From: Apostichopus japonicus
Lineage: Eukaryota > Echinodermata > Holothuroidea > Aspidochirotida > Stichopodidae
Length of the DNA stretch: 64,000 nucleotides
Direction: 5' to 3'
Assembly (NCBI RefSeq): GCF_037975245.1
Contig: NC_092564.1
Coordinates: 11,014,484-11,078,483 of the forward strand
Shown here: positions 1 through 12,400 of the stretch, in pieces
Position numbering within the stretch: the first letter of the stretch is position 1
Layout of the letters: each line of letters opens with the position of its first letter
Notes under the pieces: model-generated
Database searches by the model: none
The model's input: only the letters and a program-made list of their open reading frames with translations
Told to the model about the DNA's origin: nothing
Translations under genes and position numbers: made by a program

Positions 1-300
1 TCGATCCCAGAAACTACACACACAGCTTGCTACTGTCCGTAATTAGACACTAGTGTAGTCAATACATACAGCTATGGTCAATACCCACAACACAGTGTAT
101 ATAGCAGCGATGGACATCTCAGGTCTAGATAAATGATAACAAGGTATCACATTTCATTACTGTCTGCATATTGTAGCAACAAAAAAAAACTTCACTTTTG
201 AAGCAACAGAAAGTTAACTTTTTCAGAGGGTGGCACGCGGTTCAGTGGGGCGAGTCTTCAATGCCTTTAATGTCGTATAACCTTTTTTTCCTCCACCCAG

Positions 301-476
301 ATGACTTAGACCCAGGCACCCCTAAAACACCAAAGAGATTAGTGAGAAATAAATCAAATCTGGAACCAGTCCACGAGGTTCCCTATGAGGGCAAAGTTAC
401 TCTGGAAGATGAAGACAAATGGACAGGTATTCCTCCAGAGACACTGCCATCGGCCTTTAAGCAATATCGAAAAGAG
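301..476 (+). CDS. Exon a (first exon in window; residues 1-58)
   Basis: Starts after a pyrimidine-rich acceptor (ctccacccag) with two bases completing a codon, then reads DLDPGTPKTPKR and ends near FKQYRKE. The donor at 477 (gttatt) is weak. It was chosen because it ends in phase 0, which the next exon needs. Another possible donor is at 426. The PGTPKTPKR motif is proline-directed and basic. Boundary at the 3' side is the least certain in the gene. Confidence 0.65.
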
Positions 477-3400
477 GTTATTAACAATTTCATTTCTGCT
501 TTGATGACATATTTTTAGGTGTCAATCATATCTAGTTTTGCTCCTTCTGTTGCTGAAAGAGAACAATGCAGTCTTATGCCAAATCGGATCAAACAATAAA
601 AAACAGTTGGAAGAACAAATGAGAGAGAAAAGATAATGATGGCAAGGTTGCAGCCAATTTACAATGTCAGCTTTCTGCTGTTTGAAAGATAGACAGTTGT
701 CAACAGATAATTCAGGAAATAAAAAGATGAGACATTAGCAAAGTTCTCAATGTTTTTATGGCAAAAAGGTAGTTGCTGAAGATTGAATAAAAAATGCATC
801 TCACTGCTTAAATAAATATAGAAAGTTACCGTGTATTGTTATGGTAACCTCATACATGGGAGGTTCATTAACATTGAAAAATTCACATCTGACACTTCTG
901 AGAATCAAGCAGGTGTTTTTTGGTGGTCCATGTTATCAGTCTCAGATTAAGTTTTTTTTGCCAGTCAGACTTGTAGTGAGGCTGTACTGGCCCTTTTGGA
1001 GTTGTTTTCATATTTTGGAAATCTAGTATAGATACTCACAGAATAATTGATCAGATATCATATCACAAAATGACAAAGTTGCAATACCAATGTAAAGATG
1101 CATAGCAGGTTCTTTTATACACAGGAACCATGTTATTTTATAAGAGACTTAAGTTCAGAGCCTTCAAAACTGCTACACAAAATTTCAACTCTTAAATTAT
1201 TCCTTGATAAAATAGTGCAAGAGTATAGACTCATTATTTCCCTTAGAGCTTTGTTCTTGCACTGCTACTCTTACCAAGGGGCATTCTGCTTGTAACCATA
1301 TGCATGTCATTGTATTCCGAACTGCAATTCAGATCACTGTGTTTTCATTTTGTGCCCGTCTTAATTACTTAGGCCTTGCTCGTGGTTCATGGACTCCAGA
1401 ACCAACTTAAAGTGCAAGAAGATGATCATCACAAGAAAGTTAAACAGCTCAGAGAGCACATGAAAGATAAAGACGATGGATTTCAGAAAGAAAAGTCTTC
1501 CCTTCTTAAACAAGTCGATGTCGCTATGCTCCTGAAAGAGGCAGCTGAGAAAGAGGCAGATGATGCCCTTGCTCAGCTTGAGTCATTTGTAACGGAACAC
1601 GGTCAGCTGGTGAGTCACTTTACTCTTCCTACTCTTACTGCAATAGTGGCTGATTACCCCTCCGCTTTCCCCATCCCCCTCCTTCCCCTTCCCCCTCCCC
1701 TTCCCCCCTCCATTTTCCCCTCCCCTTTCCCTTCTCCCTCCTTCTTTCCCTTCCCCATCCCCCTTCCCCCATCTCCTCCTTCCATACTTTCTGAAAATAC
1801 TCAAGATAGCTTTAAGCTTCTTAAACCATTTGTTGAGTTTCATTATCTTTTTCAACTTTTATTGCTTTTCCTTGCAGGCTGATGTAGCAGAAACGGAAAA
1901 GAAAGAATTGAAAAAATTGACTCCGGAACAAAGAGAAAAGTTCCTGGAGAAGAAAGTAACCAAGAAAACCAAAGATGAGAAGGTAAGAGTGGTGTATCTT
2001 GTTTGGTCTGTGAACCTGCAGTGGTGCATCTTATGACAGCACCAATATGAACTGAATATAATTTAAAACATATTTGCTGAAGCTTGACTTAGACCCCTTC
2101 CATGAAAAGTCTCTTTCTTCTTACCCCCTTCCCCTCTCTCCACTTGTTACAGCTGGTAACTAGTAAGACATTTCACCGCGTAGTTACACAGTTGGGCTTG
2201 TTTATTAATTGTAGTGTTAGCAGCCAAGAGATGTCTTTAGAAATCCAGACGGTTAAAGAATTATTAAGAAGTGATTTATTTGGTTTTATGTATCAATGTT
2301 GACTAACTTTTGTTTCAGTTTAAACAATTTGTTACTCTATAACTGCATGTTGACATCTCAGAGTCATATATATTTTATTTTCATCTTTATGTTTAAATGT
2401 TAATTAATTCTCATTCTTCTTCTTCAACTGTTAAACAATGTCTTCAACTAAAACATCACCAGACCAAAGGAAAATTAAAATAAAACAAAGTAAAAAGTCT
2501 TAATAATCATGTTTGTTTAACATTGATAAACATTCATATTCTCTTTCTTCTTCCATGTCATTCTGTCATCAACCTTTTCACTCTGTTCATCCATTCATCC
2601 ATTCAACATCATCAGAAATCATCCAAAAAAGGAAAAACAACTTCCAAAAAGCAGACTTCAAACAAGTCCAAAGAAAATGTAGGAGAGAAAAATGAATATG
2701 AAAATGAGGGAGAATCCCCAGACAAGAATGACCAAAGTAAAGAAAGTATTAATAACGAAGAAAAATCACCAATAAAAGAAGTTACTCATGATGCCAAAGA
2801 TAATGTAGATAATCCAGATGATGAACAGTTAGCGGAAGCCTATGAGGCAGCGCTAAATCTGGATAAGGAAGCAAAGGAATGTGTCGATAGAGGGCAGCAG
2901 ACGTCTCGTCCAGAGTCGGAAGCGGTAAGGGCAGACTTAATTAAGGGTTGATTTGAATGAATTAACCTGATTATGTAATATGTCAAGTCAGTCAGTGTAT
3001 GACTTTTCATTCAGTGAGCTTCTGATCTATATGGTTACCATGACGTCATCTCATTTTCCTCGTGCCATTCTTGCCAATGAATGGCATAGAGACCGGTCAG
3101 TAGACCTGTAGATGTTTCTTTCGGTGTCCGTCGCCATGGGCGACCTGTCAGAATTTTGACACCTCAACAAGTGTGACATCTGAAGAGTTACACGTCAGCA
3201 GGGAGTCATGTCAGTAGTGTAATGTGCAGGATTGTGAAATATTTGTGGATGACTAAATTTGTGAAGGGTGACAAGTTTGTCTTACGTTGTTATGGTGATT
3301 TGTCAGTATCATGGTGATTATGACAGGTGAGGAAGTGTCAGCCGAATGGAGCCAATCGAAAACTTCAAGGCACTTTTGCAATTTCGGTTTATAGCTGGCC

Positions 3401-6400
3401 TGAATATAGCCAAGTTTATATTTCCATTATGGTATTTTTCTGTCTTTAATTTAAAGCCACTCTCTTCACTAAAGACCATGGTCATGCACTTTCTTTTCTT
3501 TGCACTTAAAATTTGCCAAATGTTGCATTTGAGTTTCAAGTTTTGTACGATTTTCTAATCGTGTCTTGCTTTCCTTTCTGAGGCTCATTCTTGAGTATGT
3601 TCTCTTTACTCCTAACTTTGTTTCAACACATTTCTATACTTTAGCACCAAGCTCTGGTTAATAAGCTAATGTCTACCGGGAAGATGAAACCGCCTCCTCC
3701 CCCTCCTCCTGAACTTTCGTCAACGGAAAGTCGGGAGAGCGACACTGACAGCAGATCAGCTCTCCTAGAAATGGTAACCTCTATAGGAAAGCACATCCAT
3801 GTTTAATGTAAAATGAGTATGTCCCTAGGGGGACCAAAAATATGCCACCAGTTGATGAAATGCAAGGAATCACTCTTGGTATGAAATATTACCAACTTCA
3901 GAGTTGTGTGTAAGTGATAAAAATACCACACGAAACACAAAGAAATTTGAAGAATTTCTTGTCTACAAGAGCTCAATGTAAATTTAGCAGACAAGTGAAA
4001 ATTTAAGTAGGTTAAGTTATATGCAGATTGGAATATGTGGTTGCACAGAGGCTTATTTCAATTTCACAACAAAAATTTGCTTTAAACTGGATGTGCCTTT
4101 GAAGTAGCAGAATGCAATTTGCTATTGTTTCCATATAGTTTGCATTGAGTTTTGCTAAAGTTCCCCTATTGCTTTCCTATAGTGGCAAACCCTACTAACA
4201 ATGTCTGAAAATCAGATAAATTTATTCATGCTGAATTTTAAAAATCAGCAGTGTCTCATGTACATGAGATGCCATTTAAAGCTGACTCCAATCATTTGTT
4301 ATTACCTACAGATATTTGGTGTCTGTGAATGAGCCAATCACTATGTATGCATTCTTCTGAGAGAAGTAGAAAATCAGCTTAATTTATGTAAACATTGTTG
4401 GATCTTAAAATAATCATCGTAAGATCTCTCGATGTTATTTTATACGGCACTTGTGACTATTACCGATTGAAAACCTCTTTGCTGCAAGAGATATCCAAGC
4501 TTGCAATAACATGCTCCAAATCCTAATCTCAGTGTTCGCCACTCCCACTGCATTTTGAACCCTCGTTGCGGCCCTGAAGGATTCAAGTTAGGGTGTGTGG
4601 TTATTCAGTTAAGATGTCCGATGCACATTTGTTCTATATTTCTTGGTCATTCTCAAGAAGATGACACGCAACAATTTGACAATCATTATTGGCAGACAAC
4701 AGGGTTATGGTACACATCAGACCAGCTGATATGAGCATTTCTATAAGCCACACCTCTGTGTCTCTTACCCTTGCTTTCTCCCTACAGCAGTGTACCAGCT
4801 TTGGTTTCTGTCTACCTAACCTTGCTTTCTGAATGGTGTAATAAATAAGCTTCCCTATAGAGCATTGTAAACCATGTGAGTTTCTGCAATATTACTCTCA
4901 TTCAAACTTTCCCCACTGTTAACGCCAACGGAGATTGAATGTTTCTAACACCTCATTGTATTGCCCGTTTCTCATCGTTTGGATGTGACTAGGGCGGGTA
5001 TGGGGGGGGGGGGAAGCTGAACCAATTAGTTCCTCTCCTTTCCTTCAGTCTTTGAGTTGTCACCATTATTATCAGATCCCTGTCAGGACCCACCATCAAA
5101 CTAATATTCATCCATTTTCCTAATACTTCATATTTGTTCAAATGTCCTTGTAGTCCTTTGCTTCATTATGACTAACCTTGTAAGAATTTGAACAAATAAC
5201 ACCTGCTTATCATCCCTTTATCATTTCAGTTCATTTTTTTTTCTCTGAGCAAAAGCTTAATTCTCTCAAAGCTCATTCTTCAAACTTCATGTACACTCTC
5301 TCTGTTGCTTTAATGCTGTCCATACCATTTGCTTTAATTGTTTATTGCTTCTGCTACCATTTAAATATTTTATAAAATGAGTTTCCTTTATTAGCTTTAA
5401 AGCTCAATAAAACTTCAAATTTTTAATTACATGCATCAATGAATGATATGCCATAATTATTTAATACTAATATCGAAAGCAGATTTTCAGTCAAATTGTC
5501 TTTGGAATATATGTTTGTTTTGCAAAACCTTGCTCCTGCATTAGTAAAGGCTTTATAGGTTTTTATATAATATTTAATTCAGAAGAAATATCAGTTTTAT
5601 TGGTAGGCTGCTGTCTATTTGCATAAAATGAACAGAATAATATCAATTATGATATGGCTGTGGGCCTAAGATTTCTTTCTGTAACAAGTCTATCTTTAGT
5701 GAATTTCAGCTTGGTGATTTCACATTAGAAGGAACATCTTTCTAGTTCTTCATACCACAGACTGGCCTATGATTATGTACTTGCTTTCATGATCTCCTTT
5801 AGTTTCTCCTTTTAGATAGTTTCATCACCTTTTACTTTTGCTGCACATCTGTTATTGCCCATACTTCTCTATCACTGCACAGAAGAGCACGGCTACATCG
5901 TCCGTTGTCAAAAAACCCCTCCTCGATCCTAATGAGAAAAGACAATCAAAGATGAAACAAAGAAAGAAGAAGTCACTCCATCAAAAAACTAAACCAAGTG
6001 ATAAACTCCAAAATATTGAAAATAAAGTAAATAAGAAAACTGTCGATATTCGTGATGTAAGAGACGGTACAGTTGGGATAGATTCTGTTGATGGAATGAG
6101 TTTGTCGAGGGGAGGAGGGGATCCTAAAACTCGTTCTAGTGGTACCGATCAAGATAGGATCGAGGAGGAGGTTATAGCACAGCACTTGGAACGAATTCTG
6201 GATTCAGCACAGTGGGTAAGGAAAGAACTGTGACATTTTCTTTGCAGAGAAAATGAATTCATCATCTTATGTAAAAGTTAAAAGAGAAATTTGAACAATA
6301 GTTTGGCTCCATCTTCTGTTTGAAACAGTCTGTTTTTGTTAGTTTTATTAAAGATTCATTTCTAAAATGAATTACCCGACATATGTGTTTATTAATTTCA

Positions 6401-9400
6401 CTTAATTACCAGTGACTCACAGAAACTTCAGTTTGTTTTGTTTTGTTTTTTGTAACATGAAATTAAGCTTGACGAGTTGAGTTACTTAGATATTAATCTT
6501 ATTAATTTAATAAATAAATTTAATTGTTTAGTCGGACGGAGACGATGAAGGAGCCGAGGGGGACGACGAAGAAGATGAAGACAGGCCATCCTCTGCTCTC
6601 AGTCAAAGATCACTCTACGAAAAATTCAAGGCTCAACTGGAACAAAAGAAGCTGGAGGTGATTGAACGCAGGTCCAGAGCAACGTCCATGCATGGGTCTC
6701 TACTCAGTGGTCAGGAGGAGCCTCACCCTGTGGGCAGCAGTAGGGGCAGTAGTGCAATAACCACAGCATCTGCTGATATGGGCCTGGCTGACGAGAGGGG
6801 TGTAGGTAGGTACTCTATCGATGTTAGGACTTTAGTCATCCATTCATCTGATATGGGCCTGGCTGACATGAGGGGTGTAGGTAGGTGATATCTTGATGTT
6901 AGGACTTTAGTAGAACCATTCATCTGATATGGGCCTGGCTGACGAGACGGGTGTAAGTAGGTGATATCTTGATGTTACGACATTAGTAAACCATTCACCT
7001 GATATGGGCCTGGCTGACATGAGGGGTGTAGGTAGGTGATATCTTGATGTTAGGACTTTAGTAGAACCATTCATCTGATATGGGCCTGGCTGATGAGAGG
7101 GGTGTAGGTAGGTGATATCTTGATGTTACGACATTAGTAAACCATTCATCTGATATGGGCCTGGCTGATGAGAGGGGTGTAGGTAGGTACTCTATCGATG
7201 TTAGGACTTTAGTAAACCATTCATCTGATACGGGCCTGGCTGACAAGAGGGGTGTAGGTAGGTGATATCTTGATGTTAGGACTTTAGTAAACCATTCATC
7301 TGATATGGGCCTGGCTGATGAGAGGGGTGCAGGTAGGTACTCTATCGATGTTAGGACATTAGTAAACCGTTCATCTGATATGGGCCTGGCTGACAAGAGG
7401 GGTGTAGGTAGGTACTTTCTCGATATTAGGACTTTAATACACCATTCATCTGATATGGGCCTGGCTGATGGGAGCGTTATATGTATATATTCTCTTGATT
7501 TTATGACTTTGGTAAACCATTCAGCTGATGTGGGTATGGTTGATTGGGAGGGGTATAGGTAGATGGTTTGCCATCTTATCACTTTGCTAGACTGTCCAGC
7601 TGATACATGGTAAGGGCTGATGAAAGGGGAATGGGTAGGTGCTTTCTTGATCTTAGGACTTTGATGAACCGTAAAGCTGGTATGCATGGGCATGACTAGT
7701 GAGAAGAATATGGGTAAGTACTCCACTCACTTAGTCTTATGACGTTGATGGACCATTCAGCTGATATGGACATTGCTGATGAGAGGTGAAAAGGCTGGTA
7801 GGATCTTGATTTTAGTTCATATTATCCTGGTAGACTACGATATTCCAGTCTCTTTGAGTTTCCAGTTTATTGATTTCTTTTTGTGTTCTGTAAATGCTGA
7901 TCAAAGTTATCAATTTCATATATAAAAATTCTATATTTTGTGTGCAAAATTGAAGAAAGATTAACTGCTAATTTGATTGAAAACTACAACACTAGAAAAC
8001 CTTAAACTAAGGTCATGGCATTGTCTTTACTGTGTTCATCTGTAACTTCCAGTAAAACACAATGATTTTAAAACTTTGAAAGTTTATACATTAGTAATTA
8101 ATAAAGTTCAACGCGAATTGCACTATGGAGTCTTTTTAGGAGTACGAGTCAAAACTTGAGAACGAGAAGTTATATTTTTAGCTTTTCTCTTGATTAGATC
8201 TTTCAGAATAGACTTGTCTACATTTTGTCAAAACCCTGAGGCAAAAGAACATTTCCACCCCCCCTCCCTCCCTCCCTCCCCCCTCCCCTCTTATTGTATA
8301 ATATCATTTTTATTTGTGAGATTAATCCCTATCTTTCGATGAAATATACTTGACCTCACACAATGATAATGTCCTCTACCACACAAGCATTCCCTAAGTC
8401 AAGGACGCCTTCTGTTACTGTGAATCGATTAGGCTCACATTTAGTGAGTAGGGCTCCCTCTGTATCAGAGAGCGGTGTTTCAATGGAGGATGAAGATTTT
8501 GAAGAGGAAGCAGAAGTTTCAGAGAAAGGTAGTTTGACTCCAAATCAAGAGCAGGGTATGTTCAGCACTACTCATGCACATACAGTCTGCAGTGGCACAG
8601 CAGCACCTCAACTAATTCTGAGACATCTCAAATCTCTATCTCGTAAACGTCGTGGTTGTGCTTTCTGTCAGCAACAACTACTTCAGTTTACACTCCCTTT
8701 TTTTACAGAAATTAACATTCTGACTTCAACTTGCTGCACAAAGCACCATTAAGGACGGTTGTAAAAAATGATTTGCTGCACTGACACTTTTCACAAAGTT
8801 GGTTGACTGCTTCTTCAATAGTAGAGCCTGTTTCTACTTAGTTTGTGTGAAAGGTAGAGCTCTACATGCAAGATTAATGATCATATTGTAAGGTTTGTCT
8901 GTCAACAAGCACATTTTATGAATGTGTCTGTGGTGTCTGGTGCAGCTATGGTGTAAGGGCTGAAATGTATGAATGCTGATTATTGTCATATCTTGAAGGG
9001 GTATGATGGGGGGATGGGCAAATATTATGAATATGTGGTCTTCATGTCTGTTGTAGCTAGGGTGTAAAGCATAAATATGCTGATCACTGACCATTGTCAT
9101 ATCTTGTGGGGTGCTAGACTAGTGAAACAAATATTATGAACATATGATCTTTATATGTCTGGTGCAGCTAGGGTGTCAAGCATAAATATGCTGATCACTG
9201 ACCATTGTCATATCTTGTGGGGTGCTAGACTAGTGAAGCATATATTATTAACATATGATCTTTATATGTCTGGTGCAGCTAGGGTGTCAAGCATAAATAT
9301 GCTGATCACTGACCATTGTCATATCTTGTGGGGTGCTAGACTAGTGAAGCATATATTATTAACATATGATCTTTATATGTCTGGTGCAGCTAGGGTGTCA

Positions 9401-12400
9401 AGCATAAATATGCTGATCACTGACCATTGTCATATCTTGTGGGATGCTAGACTAGTGATCAAATATGATGAACATATGATCTTCATATGTCTAGTGCAGC
9501 TAGGGTGTCAAGCATAAATATGCTGATCACTGACCATTGTCATATCTTGTGGGGTGCTAGACTAGTGAAGCATATATTATTAACATATGATCTTTATATG
9601 TCTGGTGCAGCTAGGGTGTCAAGCATAAATATGCTGATCACTGACCATTGTCATATCTTGTGGGGTGCTAGACTAGTGAAGCATATATTATTAACATATG
9701 ATCTTTATATGTCTGTTGTAGCTAGGGTGTCAAGCATAAATATGCTGATCACTGACCATTGTCATATCTTGTGGGGTGCTAGACTAGTGAAGCAAATATT
9801 ATGAACATATGATCTTTATATGTCTGGTGCAGCTAGGGTGTAAAGCATAAATATGCTGACCATTGCCTTATCCTGTAAGGTGCTTGACTAGTGAAAGTAT
9901 TATGAATATGAGCCTAAACCAGCTGAAGTCACTGGTTCAAATCCCATTCTAGACACATATTTCTGTGCTCTTTTAAACTTTAAAGGAAAAGTTAAACAGG
10001 TCATGCAGGGGTAAATTTATATATGACTGATGAAAAGAACATAATTTCTATAGCGTCATAGTGAATTTTGTATTCACTTTCCTAGATGCCATTTTCCTAC
10101 TCAAAAAATATTTGAATTTTGACATATGTTTTTTACCAAAACCTTTTGAGGGACACATTTTGGGTGAGAATGTGGTAGATGTTGAGAATCTTGTTATAAA
10201 CCAAACTTGATTGAAGGGATTGCCATTGATTTCCAACATGAATAAATTCTGTTGGTGGTAATGCTATCTTTACCTTTGGTTTACAGTGATCAAAACAGAA
10301 ATTGGAACCAGTCCTTTCCTGATGACGGCAGAGAGTCAATCTTCCAGGTAAGAATGAATGAAATAGGGCAAAGGCAATTTCATGGTCTGTTCTTTTGGCG
10401 GTCACTTCATGCTATATACAATACTCCAGAAGATTTGGAAAATACAACTTCTTAATCGTTGGCATTTGGTGCATGGTGCAAAGGTAAACTTAAGAGTTTA
10501 TAAAAAAGAATTTATTGTTACAAAACTACAGTGATCTAGCTTATTTAACTCTGAAATACTGTCTCATCTAAGAATGCCTCTATATCGATGCATTTTACGA
10601 TCATCGCAGGATAAATGACAGAGGTCTGTAGGTCATTGAGAAAGAACGTCAGAACCAGTTTGTCCTCCCCACCCCCTCTTTTTGTTATTGTACTGTTTAT
10701 TCTTGGAAATATGGGAGTGGGTGTAACATCTGATTGTCAGGGTTTCTATCTTTTCATTTTAGTTTTAATGAATTTTGATGATCTCTGGGAATATCTTGCT
10801 CCTGCTGGGATATACAGTGGTATGTCTTCAATGTGGCAGATGGATTTGTATGTAAATTTAGCTGTAGTTTTTTTTTTTTTATTTATAGTTACTTGTAATT
10901 CGATTTGTGGTTTTTTTTGTCCACGTAGGCATTCTTCCCTATCTGTGTACGATCATCCAATCGTCTTGGATTACCTTAAGACTTACGACCATGTGAAGGT
11001 TTTTAAAGAGGGTCTGGCCCAGGCGTTCTCTGAAAAAGGTAAAGATATGAACATTTGGAATTATTTTATTTCTCTTCAAGAAAACAAAATTAGGTACAAA
11101 ATAGGGTTACGATATGTCCTTAATTTTTACTGTGGGTGGTTTTACAAAGTTTTAAAAGATGTCTGACCTTTAAAGGTTGTTATGAGACAGTTTTCACAAA
11201 CACAGTGGAAAAACTTTCTCCACAGCCATCTAATCTTAGCTGCTTCAATTTGAGCACAGAAAGGCAAATTGTCAATATTATCAACTGGCCTCCTTTAACT
11301 GTTCTGAATCTACAGGGAATTTTCATTCAGATACTTTTCAAAGTCTTTCCAAAAATGGGAAGGGAAACCCCCAAACCTAGATCCCCCCCAAGGCCATGAA
11401 ATTCTTTACTCCTTTCTCTACATAAACTATATGTTAAGCGTAATCAAAATTTATTTGGATGTTAGGATGGCTTTTTTGCTGTAATGTCTTCTGTGCTTCC
11501 TATGTTACCCCTATATTTCCTTAGTTTGGTTGCCATTCATCTTTCAAACAAGTTTCCTTCCTTTATTTCTGTGCTTGCATACAATGTATGTGTATTGACA
11601 TGTCATCGTGCCCTTTTGCTTTTTGATAAAAACGCATTCTCATGTCTGATCCTCCGATTAATATGCATTTGTATAAATTTACATACAACATTTATGTTTT
11701 TAACCCAAGCAACTCTTTATCAGGCAATTTTTCTGCTCTACATTATTATTATTTTCCCAGATTTGACAATTGCCAGCGATAGACTACACGAATTGAAAGC
11801 TGTAGAGTTTCATAAAGATGACCCTGTTGCACAGCAAATTAGTGTCATGACTGCCAATGTGGAGCTATGTAAGTCATGAAGAGTAGTCATGAAGAGTAAT
11901 ATGAAACCTATGTAGGGATATACAGGCCTCAAAATTCAGGCTACATTTTACTGGGCTGTTTATTTGCCTGTAGAAGGAAAGGCACTGGCATTTATATGCC
12001 AGTAGATATAAATAATATAATGAAGACACATGGTAAAAGTATGTTAACAATAGTCAGTCAAAGAATCAGCATGATGTCTAGACCTAACACAACTGAGCCC
12101 AACAATTGCTACTTATAATCAGCAAATATTATAATTGGACTGCCCCACTCCCTCCCCCCCCCCCAAAAAAAGACTCTACTGTACAGTAATTGATGTGTTC
12201 TGTAATTCAGAAAAGGGCCAGTGAGAACTTGATAAAAGCCAGTGGATTTGTTGACCACTGGCAGTTTTTAGCAAGTGGCAAAAATCATGAATTTCTAGGC
12301 GATGGGGATGGAGAGGGGGGCAGGTAACTAGAGTAGAGCTCTGTAAAATTAATGAATGGCTTCTACCTGTAATATACGTCATCTTATATCTTTGTTCACA

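Noticed and set aside
7058-7726. Minus-strand open frame of 222 codons
   Set aside because: It is the reverse reading of the 75-bp minisatellite, with a repeated 25-residue pattern and no other support.
9155-9804. Plus-strand open frames of 120 and 105 codons
   Set aside because: Repeats of a 37-codon unit from the 111-bp array in an intron; no acceptor or donor fits.
10615-11166. A 183-codon plus-strand frame with hydrophobic stretches that look like membrane helices
   Set aside because: It is intron sequence running into exon j; the T-rich tract before the acceptor mimics hydrophobic residues.
11928-12302. Possible hAT-type MITE with GCCTCAAAATTCA ends
   Set aside because: Two mismatches in a short repeat and no convincing flanking duplication; kept only as a remark on the intron.
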